Shown here piece after piece: positions 1-5,717 of a stretch of DNA of 7,960 nucleotides. A program made the position numbers and the translations under genes. The DNA is from Thermoproteota archaeon (lineage in GTDB: Archaea; Korarchaeota; Korarchaeia; Korarchaeales; Korarchaeaceae). Numbering within the stretch: the first letter of the stretch is position 1; each line of letters begins with the position of its first letter. The notes under the pieces were generated by a model, which ran no database searches, was not told the DNA's origin, and was given only the letters and a program-made list of their open reading frames with translations. Location of the stretch: assembly GCA_003661365.1 (NCBI GenBank), contig QMVZ01000074.1, positions 1 to 7,960 of the forward strand. Direction: 5' to 3'.

Positions 1-38
1 GTATTAGAGAAATAGAAATTATTTCACTAGTTATAGAG
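1..38 (-). terminator. Possible T-rich terminator of tRNA-Ala
   Basis: Downstream of the tRNA-Ala 3' end, the minus strand becomes rich in T with short runs (ATTTCTATTTCTC), as in archaeal intrinsic termination, which needs U-rich tracts rather than a strong hairpin. A short palindrome, GAAATTATTTC at 15-25, lies inside. No gene is visible here. The call rests on position and composition only. Confidence 0.3.
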
Positions 39-110
39 TGGACCCGGCGGGATTCGAACCCGCGGCCTCTGGCTTGCAAAGCCAGCGCTCTACCACTGAG
101 CTACGGGCCC
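39..110 (-). tRNA. tRNA-Ala (anticodon UGC)
   Basis: The minus strand folds into a complete 72-nt cloverleaf: 7-bp acceptor (GGGCCCG with CGGGTCC), D arm GCTC/GAGC, anticodon stem CTGGC/GCCAG with loop TTTGCAA, a 5-nt variable region, and T stem GCGGG/CCCGC with loop TTCGAAT. The anticodon TGC (complement of 76-78) reads GCA-type alanine codons. The acceptor stem carries the G3-U70 wobble pair, the identity element for alanyl-tRNA synthetase, which confirms the assignment independently of the anticodon. The discriminator base is A (position 39). CCA is not encoded and must be added after transcription. No intron is present. It is transcribed away from ftsZ. Confidence 0.97.
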
Positions 111-132
111 TTTTCTATATGCAAAAGGCTCG

Positions 133-140
133 TTAAAAAA
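133..140 (-). promoter_or_regulatory. Box A (TATA) of the tRNA-Ala promoter
   Basis: On the minus strand TTTTTTAA is centred about 27 bases upstream of the mature tRNA 5' end at 110, the normal distance from an archaeal TATA box to the transcription start. The bases upstream (TAAAGTAAGG) are purine-rich but only a loose match to a TFB recognition element. The transcript would start at or just before the mature end. Confidence 0.55.
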
Positions 141-162
141 CCTTACTTTATCGAGTGATATA

Positions 163-180
163 ACGCAAGTGCGTCAAGTG
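163..180. repeat. Short inverted and direct repeats between divergent promoters
   Basis: ACGCAAGTGCGT (163-174) is a 4-bp inverted repeat around AAGT. CAAGTG occurs twice in direct orientation, at 166-171 and 175-180, nine bases apart, close to one helical turn. The block sits between the tRNA-Ala box A and the ftsZ box A, where an operator could lie. Chance remains possible at this length. Confidence 0.3.
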
Positions 181-191
181 GAAAGTATGTA

Positions 192-199
192 TTTTAAAT
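192..199 (+). promoter_or_regulatory. Box A (TATA) of the ftsZ operon promoter
   Basis: TTTTAAAT is preceded by a purine stretch (GGAAAG at 180-185) that could serve as part of a TFB recognition element. The usual distance puts the transcription start near 220, giving a leader of roughly 20 bases that just includes the ribosome-binding site at 227-233. The box is the core of a 13-base palindrome, GTATTTTAAATAC (189-201). This would be the main promoter for the whole ftsZ-to-rpl10 train, because no comparable element lies in the very short gaps inside it. Confidence 0.5.
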
Positions 200-226
200 A
201 CTCAATGAGAGCGTATCCTGTGCTAT

Positions 227-233
227 GGGAGGG
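227..233 (+). promoter_or_regulatory. Ribosome-binding site of ftsZ, fixes a TTG start
   Basis: GGGAGGG ends 9 bases before the TTG at 243-245. An in-frame TAG at 234-236 leaves no earlier start codon, so the Shine-Dalgarno match and the stop together select TTG. Confidence 0.7.
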
Positions 234-242
234 TAGGGCATC

Positions 243-1406
243 TTGAAATCGTTAGCTAATAACGCCATCGAAGGCCTCCGGGGAGAAACTAAGGGTCCAA
301 GAAGAGTGGTACCTGATGATAAGATTCTTTTGGAATTTGCTGAGCATGTAAAGCCGAAGATAGTGATAATCGGTGTTGGTGGTGCTGGGTGCAACACGAT
401 TACGAGGTTGAACGGCATCGGCATAGAAGGCGTGGAAACTGTGGCTGCTAATACCGATGTTCAGCATCTTCTAAGGTCAGTAGCTTCTAGAAAAGTGCTG
501 CTTGGAAAACAACTATGCGGCGGGTATGGGGCTGGGGCAGATTATAGGATAGGAGAAGAGGCGGCAAAGGAGAGCTCAGATGAAATAAGGAAGATTGTTG
601 AGAAAGCTGATATTGTCTTCGTTACAGCGGGCCTTGGTGGGGGTACGGGAACGGGCGGCGCTCCTGTTATAGCTGAGGTTGCAAGAGAAATGGGTGCAGT
701 TGTTGTTGGAATAGTAACGCTTCCTTTTGAAGCTGAAGGGGATAGAAGAAGGTCTGTGGCCCAATGGGGGTTGGAACGTCTTTCCAAAAACGTTGATACT
801 TTAGTTGTGATAAGAAACGATAGGATTTTAGAGATAACTGGAGAGCTCCCAATGCATCAGGCCTTCTTGGTGGCAGATGAATTAATGGCTAGGGCTATTA
901 AGGCAATTTCAGACGTTGCCCAGAAACCAGCCCTAATAAACGTCGATCTAGCTGATTTAAGGACGATATTAGAAAACGGTGGACTCGCTTTAATGGGGGT
1001 TGGTGAGAGTGATTCAGAAAATCGTGCCATGAAAGCCTTGCAAGAAGCCTTGGAAAATCCGCTTTTTGAAGGAGATATATGGGGGGCAACTGGAGCTATA
1101 GTTCACATATCGTGTGGCTCAGATTTTTCACTAGATGAAATGGGAGAGGTTTTGGAGGCAGTTGCTGGGATTCTCTCTCCAGAGGCTAACCTTATCTGGG
1201 GAGTTGGTCTAGAAGAATCATTGAAGTCTGCGGTAAGGGTACTGGTAATAATAGTTGGGGTAAAATCGCCTATATTTGAGAGAATTTCCAAAGCAAAGGA
1301 ACTCAAAGCAATCGCTCCTACTGAGCTAATAAGAGGATCTCGCAAAGTCCCAGACGAGGAAAAGATTAAGGAATTAACAGACCAGTTGGAGATAGAGCGA
1401 ATATAA
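243..1406 (+). CDS. ftsZ: Cell division protein FtsZ (archaeal FtsZ1 type)
   Basis: FtsZ is a tubulin-like GTPase that polymerises into the cytoplasmic division ring. The 387-residue protein shows the whole family signature. The nucleotide-binding start is VGGAGCNT (45-52). The tubulin signature GGGTGTG is at 132-138. The T7 catalytic loop NVDLAD is at 233-238, with Asp235 and Asp238 available to complete the active site of the next subunit. GESDSENRA (254-262) and the ATGA region (281-284) follow. The first 37 residues are a variable extension, as in other archaeal FtsZ1. The C-terminus, after about residue 345, is a charged linker ending in LEIERI, plausibly the tail bound by a partner such as SepF (inference). 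The start is TTG. Residue 191 is Arg (VVIRNDRI), where most FtsZ proteins I recall have Pro. The gene opens an operon with secE 11 bases downstream. Confidence 0.97.
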   Translation: MKSLANNAIEGLRGETKGPRRVVPDDKILLEFAEHVKPKIVIIGVGGAGCNTITRLNGIGIEGVETVAANTDVQHLLRSVASRKVLLGKQLCGGYGAGADYRIGEEAAKESSDEIRKIVEKADIVFVTAGLGGGTGTGGAPVIAEVAREMGAVVVGIVTLPFEAEGDRRRSVAQWGLERLSKNVDTLVVIRNDRILEITGELPMHQAFLVADELMARAIKAISDVAQKPALINVDLADLRTILENGGLALMGVGESDSENRAMKALQEALENPLFEGDIWGATGAIVHISCGSDFSLDEMGEVLEAVAGILSPEANLIWGVGLEESLKSAVRVLVIIVGVKSPIFERISKAKELKAIAPTELIRGSRKVPDEEKIKELTDQLEIERI

Positions 1407-1411
1407 GGTGA
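1407..1411 (+). promoter_or_regulatory. Ribosome-binding site of secE
   Basis: GGTGA directly follows the ftsZ stop codon and ends 6 bases before the TTG at 1418. The TGA at 1409-1411 is in frame with secE, so no earlier start is possible. This supports TTG initiation of the short secE gene. Confidence 0.6.
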
Positions 1412-1417
1412 CTTTAA

Positions 1418-1591
1418 TTGTCAAGCAAGAGATCATTGAGAGAAAAGATAGAAAAGACTCTTAGAGTGGCTGAGAAGCCAAATTGGAATGAGATTTGGAC
1501 TATGTTGAAGATAACCCTATTAGGCTTCGGTCTTGTTGGAGCAATAGGTTTTATAATCCAGTACATCTGGACCTTCCTAAGACTTCCATAA
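1418..1591 (+). CDS. secE: Preprotein translocase subunit SecE (Sec61 gamma), 57 aa
   Basis: SecE is the small clamp subunit of the SecYE translocon in the cytoplasmic membrane. The frame from TTG 1418 to TAA 1589-1591 encodes 57 residues. An amphipathic, charged N-terminal part (about 1-24) carries the typical EKPNWNEIW stretch (19-27). A single transmembrane helix follows at about 30-50 (LLGFGLVGAIGFIIQYIW), and the protein ends FLRLP. Size and one-helix architecture match archaeal SecE/Sec61 gamma, whose usual length is about 55-75. The gene lies 11 bases after ftsZ and 27 bases before spt5, the same secE-spt5/nusG-rpl11 order that is conserved in archaea and bacteria. Because of its length and TTG start it is easily missed by automatic gene finding. 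A 63-codon frame at 1495-1686 that overlaps it is only a shadow. Confidence 0.92.
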   Translation: MSSKRSLREKIEKTLRVAEKPNWNEIWTMLKITLLGFGLVGAIGFIIQYIWTFLRLP

Positions 1592-1618
1592 AAGCCCAGG
1601 TATCAGGAGCTGAGATCC

Positions 1619-2104
1619 ATGAGTCAATCATCACAAAAGAACGTAATATTCTTTGTAATAAGAGCTATCGCAGGGCAAGAGGCTAAAGTCGCCTGGCTTC
1701 TATACAAAAGGGCTGAATCTCGAGGCATAAGAGTCAAGTCGATCTTAGCGCTTCCTTCCCTACGAGGATATCTTTTCGTAGAAGCTGACAGGGAATATGA
1801 TGTGAGAAGACTTGTTAGAGGGCTCCAAAAAGCTAAGATGATGCGAACTAATCCCGTTACAATCGAGGAGATAGATTCCATGATCTCGAAGGAGCCTGCA
1901 AAAATAGAAGTTAAGCCAGGAGACGTAGTTAAGATAATAAAGGGCAACTTCAAAGGCTTCAGAGCTAGGGTAATCTCAGCACCGGAGCCCGGCGTAGAGT
2001 CTAAGGAGAAAAGATTCATAATTGCTACCCTGCTAGACGTCGGAAAGGATTGGGAGATAAGGATACCCCTAGAAAATGTGAAAATTCTCAGGGAAGAGGA
2101 CTAG
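1619..2104 (+). CDS. spt5: Transcription elongation factor Spt5 (NusG family)
   Basis: Archaeal Spt5 pairs with Spt4, closes the RNA polymerase clamp to raise processivity, and can link polymerase to the leading ribosome. The 161-residue protein has the two standard parts. An NGN domain spans about residues 8-88 (FFVIRAIAGQEAKVAWLL near its start and LRGYLFVEA at 48-56). A KOW domain spans about 97-156, opening with VKPGDVVKIIKGNFKGFRARV. It is close to the usual archaeal length. The ATG at 1619 is the only start codon after the in-frame secE stop at 1589, and GGAG at 1606-1609 lies 9 bases upstream. Partner Spt4 is not in the window, which is usual because spt4 normally sits elsewhere. The stop is followed 9 bases later by rpl11. 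Confidence 0.96.
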   Translation: MSQSSQKNVIFFVIRAIAGQEAKVAWLLYKRAESRGIRVKSILALPSLRGYLFVEADREYDVRRLVRGLQKAKMMRTNPVTIEEIDSMISKEPAKIEVKPGDVVKIIKGNFKGFRARVISAPEPGVESKEKRFIIATLLDVGKDWEIRIPLENVKILREED

Positions 2105-2109
2105 GTGAT
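2104..2109 (+). promoter_or_regulatory. Ribosome-binding site deciding the rpl11 start
   Basis: Three in-frame starts compete: GTG 2105, ATG 2108 and ATG 2114. GGTGAT at 2104-2109 lies just upstream of ATG 2114 and resembles the secE site GGTGA. A second match, GAGG (2096-2099), would suit ATG 2108 with 8-base spacing. Family alignment favours 2114, because archaeal L11 proteins start about 8 residues before the conserved LVEGGKA stretch. Confidence 0.5.
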
Positions 2110-2113
2110 GTCC

Positions 2114-2596
2114 ATGCCAACAAAAGTTGTGAAGGTTCTGGTAGAAGGAGGGAAGGCAACTCCCGGACCCCCTCTTGGACCAGCACTCGGTGGATTGGGC
2201 TTGAACATAGGGCAAATAGTCAACGAAATCAATCAGAAGACAAAGGAATATCAAGGCATGAAGGTTCCAGTCGAAATTAAAGTAGATATAGACACAAGAA
2301 AATTCGAGATCAAGGTAGGGATACCAGCAACTTCCATGCTTATTCTAAGGGAGCTTAAGACAGAAAAAGGATCCAGTCAAGCAGGAACCCAGCAGATTGG
2401 AGATCTAAGTTTTGAATCTGTGGTTAAGATAGCAAAGATAAAGTTACTAGATGCAAACACAAACTCCTTAAAGAGCATGGTTAAGATGGTGTTGGGTACT
2501 GCTGTTAGCATGGGGGTAACTGTAGAAGGAAAGGACCCAAAACAAGTTATCGAGGAAGTAAATGAGGGAAAATGGGATCACATGCTGGAGGGTTAA
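2114..2596 (+). CDS. rpl11: Large-subunit ribosomal protein L11 (uL11)
   Basis: L11 binds the GTPase-associated region of 23S rRNA at the base of the factor-binding stalk and contacts elongation factors. Starting from ATG 2114 the protein has 160 residues, the usual archaeal length. The N-terminal domain (about 1-70) contains the hallmark glycine- and proline-rich loop PGPPLGPALG (17-26). The C-terminal rRNA-binding domain (about 73-145) contains KTEKGSSQAG (82-91) and the KIAKIKLLDANTNSLK region (105-120). GTG 2105 or ATG 2108 would add three or two residues (MMS or MS). The gene is 9 bases after spt5 and 3 bases before rpl1. The rpl1 ribosome-binding site GGAGGG (2587-2592) lies inside its last codons, so translation of the two is probably coupled. 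Confidence 0.96.
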   Translation: MPTKVVKVLVEGGKATPGPPLGPALGGLGLNIGQIVNEINQKTKEYQGMKVPVEIKVDIDTRKFEIKVGIPATSMLILRELKTEKGSSQAGTQQIGDLSFESVVKIAKIKLLDANTNSLKSMVKMVLGTAVSMGVTVEGKDPKQVIEEVNEGKWDHMLEG

Positions 2597-2599
2597 AAA

Positions 2600-3271
2600 A
2601 TGACGGATGAAAGCCAATTGGAAGCTGCCCTGAAGAAAATAATTAAAAAGAGCCCAGAGAGGAGATTCAACGAATCTGTAGACATGACTGTCGTGTTAAA
2701 GGGCATAGATCTTAAGAGGGATCCAAAGTCGAGATTCTCAGAGATAATTGAGCTTGCACATCCTCCCAGAAATAAGGCTTCAAAGATTGCAGTTATCGGT
2801 ACAGGAGATTTCGCGTTAAAAGCAAAAGAAGCAGGAGCTGATGCTGTTTTTGATCCTAGCGAGATAATTGGTAAGAAAAAGAAGGATTTGAAGAAATTAG
2901 TGAACGAATATAATTTCTTCATAGCTCAAGCTGATGTGCTACCAAAGATTGTGCCGACTATAGGTCCGATATTTGGGCCTAGAAATAAAATGCCAATTCC
3001 TCTCCCAGTAACGAGATCAGAAGATCTTCCCAATTTGATTGAGCGATTAAGGAGATCTGTAGTAGCAAGGATGATGAAAGACCAGCCGGTATTTCATGTG
3101 AAAATTGGTTCTAGGGATATGGACGTAAAAGAGCTTCTTGAAAATGCTGAGCGGGTAATTGATGCCCTTAAGAGGAAGTACGGCTCACTTGATAGGTATC
3201 TCAAGACAATCTACTTCAAAACTACCATGGGTCCAGCAGAGAAGGTTTTGCCTGAGGGTGTGACGAGATGA
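2600..3271 (+). CDS. rpl1: Large-subunit ribosomal protein L1 (uL1)
   Basis: L1 forms the mobile L1 stalk, which helps release deacylated tRNA from the E site. In several archaea it also represses its own operon by binding the mRNA. At 223 residues it has the family length. Conserved stretches include the segment GPIFGPRNKMPIPLP (122-136) between the two domains, FHVKIGS (165-171), and YFKTTMGPA (205-213), which contains the Thr-Met-Gly motif that contacts rRNA. Residue 129 is Asn where the archaeal motif I recall is GPRGKMP. ATG 2600 has GGAGGG 7 bases upstream. Its stop codon shares ATGA with the rpl10 start (4-base overlap), a sign of coupled translation. Confidence 0.96.
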   Translation: MTDESQLEAALKKIIKKSPERRFNESVDMTVVLKGIDLKRDPKSRFSEIIELAHPPRNKASKIAVIGTGDFALKAKEAGADAVFDPSEIIGKKKKDLKKLVNEYNFFIAQADVLPKIVPTIGPIFGPRNKMPIPLPVTRSEDLPNLIERLRRSVVARMMKDQPVFHVKIGSRDMDVKELLENAERVIDALKRKYGSLDRYLKTIYFKTTMGPAEKVLPEGVTR

Positions 3272-4125
3272 AGCTAGTAAGTAAGAAAGCCTTGAAGGCA
3301 AAACAAATAGAAAGGATAAAGAAACTAGCTAAGGAGTATCCTGTAATATTGTTTGCAGACTTCGAAAGGGTGCCCGCAAATGCGTTTCAAAGACTGAGGA
3401 AGGAGCTAGCTCCTGAAACGAAACTTGTTGTTGTGAAGAAGAAGCTAGTTCCACTTGCTTTCAAAGAAGTAGATAGGCCAGGATTGCAGAAATTGCTTGA
3501 GTATGTTCCTAATAACTTGGTTATAGTATTTTCCAAGAGAAGTCCTACTAAAATCTACAGGCAATTGGTAGAAAACAAGATAAACGTCTTCGTCAAACCA
3601 AATGACATAGCTCAGAAGGACATAGTGATTCCAGAAGGTCCCACAGACCTTATGCCTGGTCCCATTCTCACAGATCTAAGGGCTTTGGGAGTAAAGACGA
3701 AAATAAAGGGTAGTAAAGTATGGATTGACGCTGAAAAACTCTTGGTCAAAGCTGGAGAGAGAATTGATGCGACTATTGCTGATGTCTTGCATAAACTTGG
3801 GATAAAGGCAATGGAGGTGTACATAAGGCCTTCTGCTGCAGTTGATGCTGATGGCATATTGTATCTGCCAGAAGTGCTTTCCATGACGTCCGATAAAGTG
3901 GAGCAGATGATGAAAGAGGCATTCCAGAACGCATTCAAGCTAGCTTTAGAATTAGGAGAGATAGATAAGAGCACAGTTGGCGTCCTCATGCAAAAAGCCT
4001 ACGCTCATGCACTTTCACTTGCCACAGAAATCGGTTGGATTTCCCCAGAGACCTTACCAGAACTCCTGAAGAAGGCATACATTCAGGCTAAGTTGCTTCA
4101 AGAGAAAATCAAGAGCTCATCCTAG
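3268..4125 (+). CDS. rpl10: Large-subunit ribosomal protein L10 / stalk protein P0 (uL10), without acidic tail
   Basis: P0 anchors the ribosomal stalk: it binds 23S rRNA beside L11 and carries L12 (P1-like) dimers that recruit translation GTPases. Residues 1-110 form the rRNA-binding domain. Residues about 111-185 form the inserted domain II of archaeal and eukaryotic P0 (including EGPTDLMPGPI). Three similar helical repeats follow at about 207-231, 234-256 and 259-282, with a recurring pattern such as EAFQNAFKLALELGEI and KAYAHALSLATEIGWI. By family knowledge each helix holds one L12 dimer, so three dimers are predicted. The protein then ends KIKSSS at residue 285. Archaeal P0 usually continues for about 40-60 residues as an acidic, Ala/Glu-rich tail ending in a GLGALF-like motif, and that part is absent. 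No rpl12 follows. ATG 3268 has GAGGGTG (3254-3260) 7 bases upstream. Confidence 0.95.
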   Translation: MKLVSKKALKAKQIERIKKLAKEYPVILFADFERVPANAFQRLRKELAPETKLVVVKKKLVPLAFKEVDRPGLQKLLEYVPNNLVIVFSKRSPTKIYRQLVENKINVFVKPNDIAQKDIVIPEGPTDLMPGPILTDLRALGVKTKIKGSKVWIDAEKLLVKAGERIDATIADVLHKLGIKAMEVYIRPSAAVDADGILYLPEVLSMTSDKVEQMMKEAFQNAFKLALELGEIDKSTVGVLMQKAYAHALSLATEIGWISPETLPELLKKAYIQAKLLQEKIKSSS

Positions 4126-4136
4126 TCTGAGTTAGT
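4126..4136. other. Eleven-base convergent gap between rpl10 and nnr
   Basis: The ribosomal operon and the minus-strand nnr gene end facing each other with 11 bases between their stop codons. There is no T-run or hairpin here, so termination signals for either transcript must lie inside the opposing coding region, and 3' ends probably overlap. Confidence 0.6.
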
Positions 4137-5678
4137 TTATGAACCCACACACTCCAAGATAACCTTTGGAATGTATTTTAGTAGATCTGATGCGATCAGG
4201 GAGTAACCTATGTCTTTATACGCTAGATCCCCGGCTCTACCGACTATATAGGCTGCGGCAGAAGATGCTCTAATTGGATCTTTGTGTATAGCGTAAAGTG
4301 AGGACACGACCCCTGAAAGAACGTCCCCAGTCCCGCCAACCGTCATTCCGGGATTTCCTGTCACGTTTATTTTGAACCTATTTCCAAGGGAAGCTATGAT
4401 ATCTACGTGACCCTTTAGGAGAACTGTTCCCTTTAGTTGACCAGAACCCCACAGAGCTAGCTTTATCCTATCTTCTACGATGAGCGAGGGCTTCTTACCG
4501 AAGATTTTCGAAAATTCCGATGAATGAGGTGTTATAATAAGCTCTGGCCATCCCATCTCAGGTTTTATGAGTTTTAGGGCGTCGGCATCCAACACAACCT
4601 TTTTACGCCTTTCCTTAAGGGTTTCTAGCAGCGCACTTAAGGCTTCCTTAGTCTCAGGAGATCTACCAAGACCTGGGCCCATCAAAACTACGTCGCTTCT
4701 ATTTGCTTCATCTAAAATCATTGGAACATCTTCTTTAACGAGTTCCTCTTCAGATGAGAGAGGAATTGCTATCAAATCTGGGCTTGTACTCTTTATTGGC
4801 ATAATAGCTTTCTCAGGCCCCATTATCATTACTAAATCGGCTCCACTTCTAAGAGCAGCCAAACCCGCTAAAGCAGGGGCTCCAGAATATCTTGACGACC
4901 CTCCTACTATCAATATTCTCCCGAAATCACCCTTGTGGCTCCAGGGATCCCTTTTCTTTATGACAACCTTTACATCTCCTGGTCCAGAGACAAGAAGGGC
5001 TTCCGGAGGTGCGCCTATTTTTTCTACAACTATTTTCCCACAAAGATCTCCTCTAAGACCTGGTTTCATGGAGTGGAACGTAACCGTCACATTTGCCTTT
5101 ACGCTGGTGCCTTCAACCTCGCCAGTAAATGGATCCAATCCAGAGGGGGTATCTATGCTTAGAACCGGGACATTCAACGAGTTTATGAATTCTATAGCAT
5201 CAGCAATCAATCCCCTTGGAGCCCCCTTTGTGCCAGTGCCCAGAAGTGCATCTATTATCAGGTCGGCCCCAGTTATCTTGGAGAGTTGATCCTTTGACCT
5301 GATGAGCTGAACATCAACTGAAAGATCACATCTCCTCATTATATTGTAGTTGTAAAGTGCTTCCTTGGCCTTTGGCTCTCCCCCAATCAAGAAGACTTTT
5401 ACGTCGGCTCCTGTGCCAACAAGGTGCCTGGCCGCAACAAGGCCATCTCCCCCATTGTTACCCCGACCACAGAACACTAAAATCCTCTTTCCTTTTGAAG
5501 AACCGAGTATTTTCAAGGCATTTCTTGCAACAGCCGCACCAGCATTCTCCATTAATAGAAGCTTTGTTACCCCAAGCCATTCTGAGTTCTCCTCCAGTAT
5601 GATGAAATCTTCCCTGGTTTTAGGCTCAATTTGAAAACTTGCAAGGCTGTTGAAATTCTCCTCTCGCAAGGAAACCAT
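4137..5678 (-). CDS. nnr: Bifunctional NAD(P)H-hydrate repair enzyme Nnr (epimerase + ADP/ATP-dependent dehydratase)
   Basis: This enzyme repairs NADHX and NADPHX, the hydrated forms of NAD(P)H that arise by heat or side reactions. The N-terminal YjeF_N domain (about 20-225) epimerises R- to S-NAD(P)HX. It shows LLMENAGAAV (41-50), the Rossmann-like CGRGNNGGDGLVAARHL (70-86), DALLGTGT (143-150) and SIDTPSGLDPFTG (174-186). The C-terminal ribokinase-like domain (about 245-508) dehydrates S-NAD(P)HX. It shows HKGDFGRILIVGGSSRYSG (248-266), GPGLGR (334-339), LDADAL (363-368), TPHSSEF (383-389) and the nucleotide-binding GNPGMTVGGTGDVLSG (441-456), whose Asp452 is the expected catalytic base. The fused length of 513 is normal. 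ATG 5678 is directly preceded by GAGGG with no spacer; TTG 5669 (residue 4) has that site 9 bases upstream and may be the true start. It is 39 bases after the Mut7-C gene, probably co-transcribed with it. Confidence 0.95.
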   Translation of the reverse strand: MVSLREENFNSLASFQIEPKTREDFIILEENSEWLGVTKLLLMENAGAAVARNALKILGSSKGKRILVFCGRGNNGGDGLVAARHLVGTGADVKVFLIGGEPKAKEALYNYNIMRRCDLSVDVQLIRSKDQLSKITGADLIIDALLGTGTKGAPRGLIADAIEFINSLNVPVLSIDTPSGLDPFTGEVEGTSVKANVTVTFHSMKPGLRGDLCGKIVVEKIGAPPEALLVSGPGDVKVVIKKRDPWSHKGDFGRILIVGGSSRYSGAPALAGLAALRSGADLVMIMGPEKAIMPIKSTSPDLIAIPLSSEEELVKEDVPMILDEANRSDVVLMGPGLGRSPETKEALSALLETLKERRKKVVLDADALKLIKPEMGWPELIITPHSSEFSKIFGKKPSLIVEDRIKLALWGSGQLKGTVLLKGHVDIIASLGNRFKINVTGNPGMTVGGTGDVLSGVVSSLYAIHKDPIRASSAAAYIVGRAGDLAYKDIGYSLIASDLLKYIPKVILECVGS

Positions 5679-5679
5679 C

Positions 5680-5684
5680 CCTCT
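5680..5684 (-). promoter_or_regulatory. Shine-Dalgarno-like site that questions the nnr start
   Basis: On the minus strand the sequence reads GCTAGAGGG immediately followed by ATG 5678. With no spacer this site cannot serve that ATG well. It lies 9 bases before the in-frame TTG at 5669-5667, the same spacing seen at the TTG start of ftsZ. The conserved YjeF_N homology only starts near residue 20, so it does not decide between the two. Confidence 0.4.
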
Positions 5685-5717
5685 AGCACATTGGGGCCTC
5701 AGGGCAGATCAGTTCTA

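Noticed and set aside
1495..1686. A 63-codon plus-strand frame between ftsZ and spt5
   Set aside because: It overlaps secE in another frame and runs into spt5; its product has no recognisable domain, while the secE frame has clear homology and a ribosome-binding site.
1624..2019. A 131-codon minus-strand frame opposite spt5
   Set aside because: It is a shadow of spt5, whose NGN and KOW motifs are intact.
2600..2650. Possible L1 autoregulatory binding site in the rpl1 mRNA, suggested by CCAATTGG at 2614-2621
   Set aside because: I could not draw a convincing two-helix structure with the internal loop of the 23S rRNA L1 site; an 8-base palindrome alone is not enough.
4567..5289. A 240-codon plus-strand frame opposite nnr
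   Set aside because: It lies wholly antisense to the clearly conserved nnr; its Ser/Pro-rich product looks like a complement translation and no promoter or ribosome-binding site was seen.
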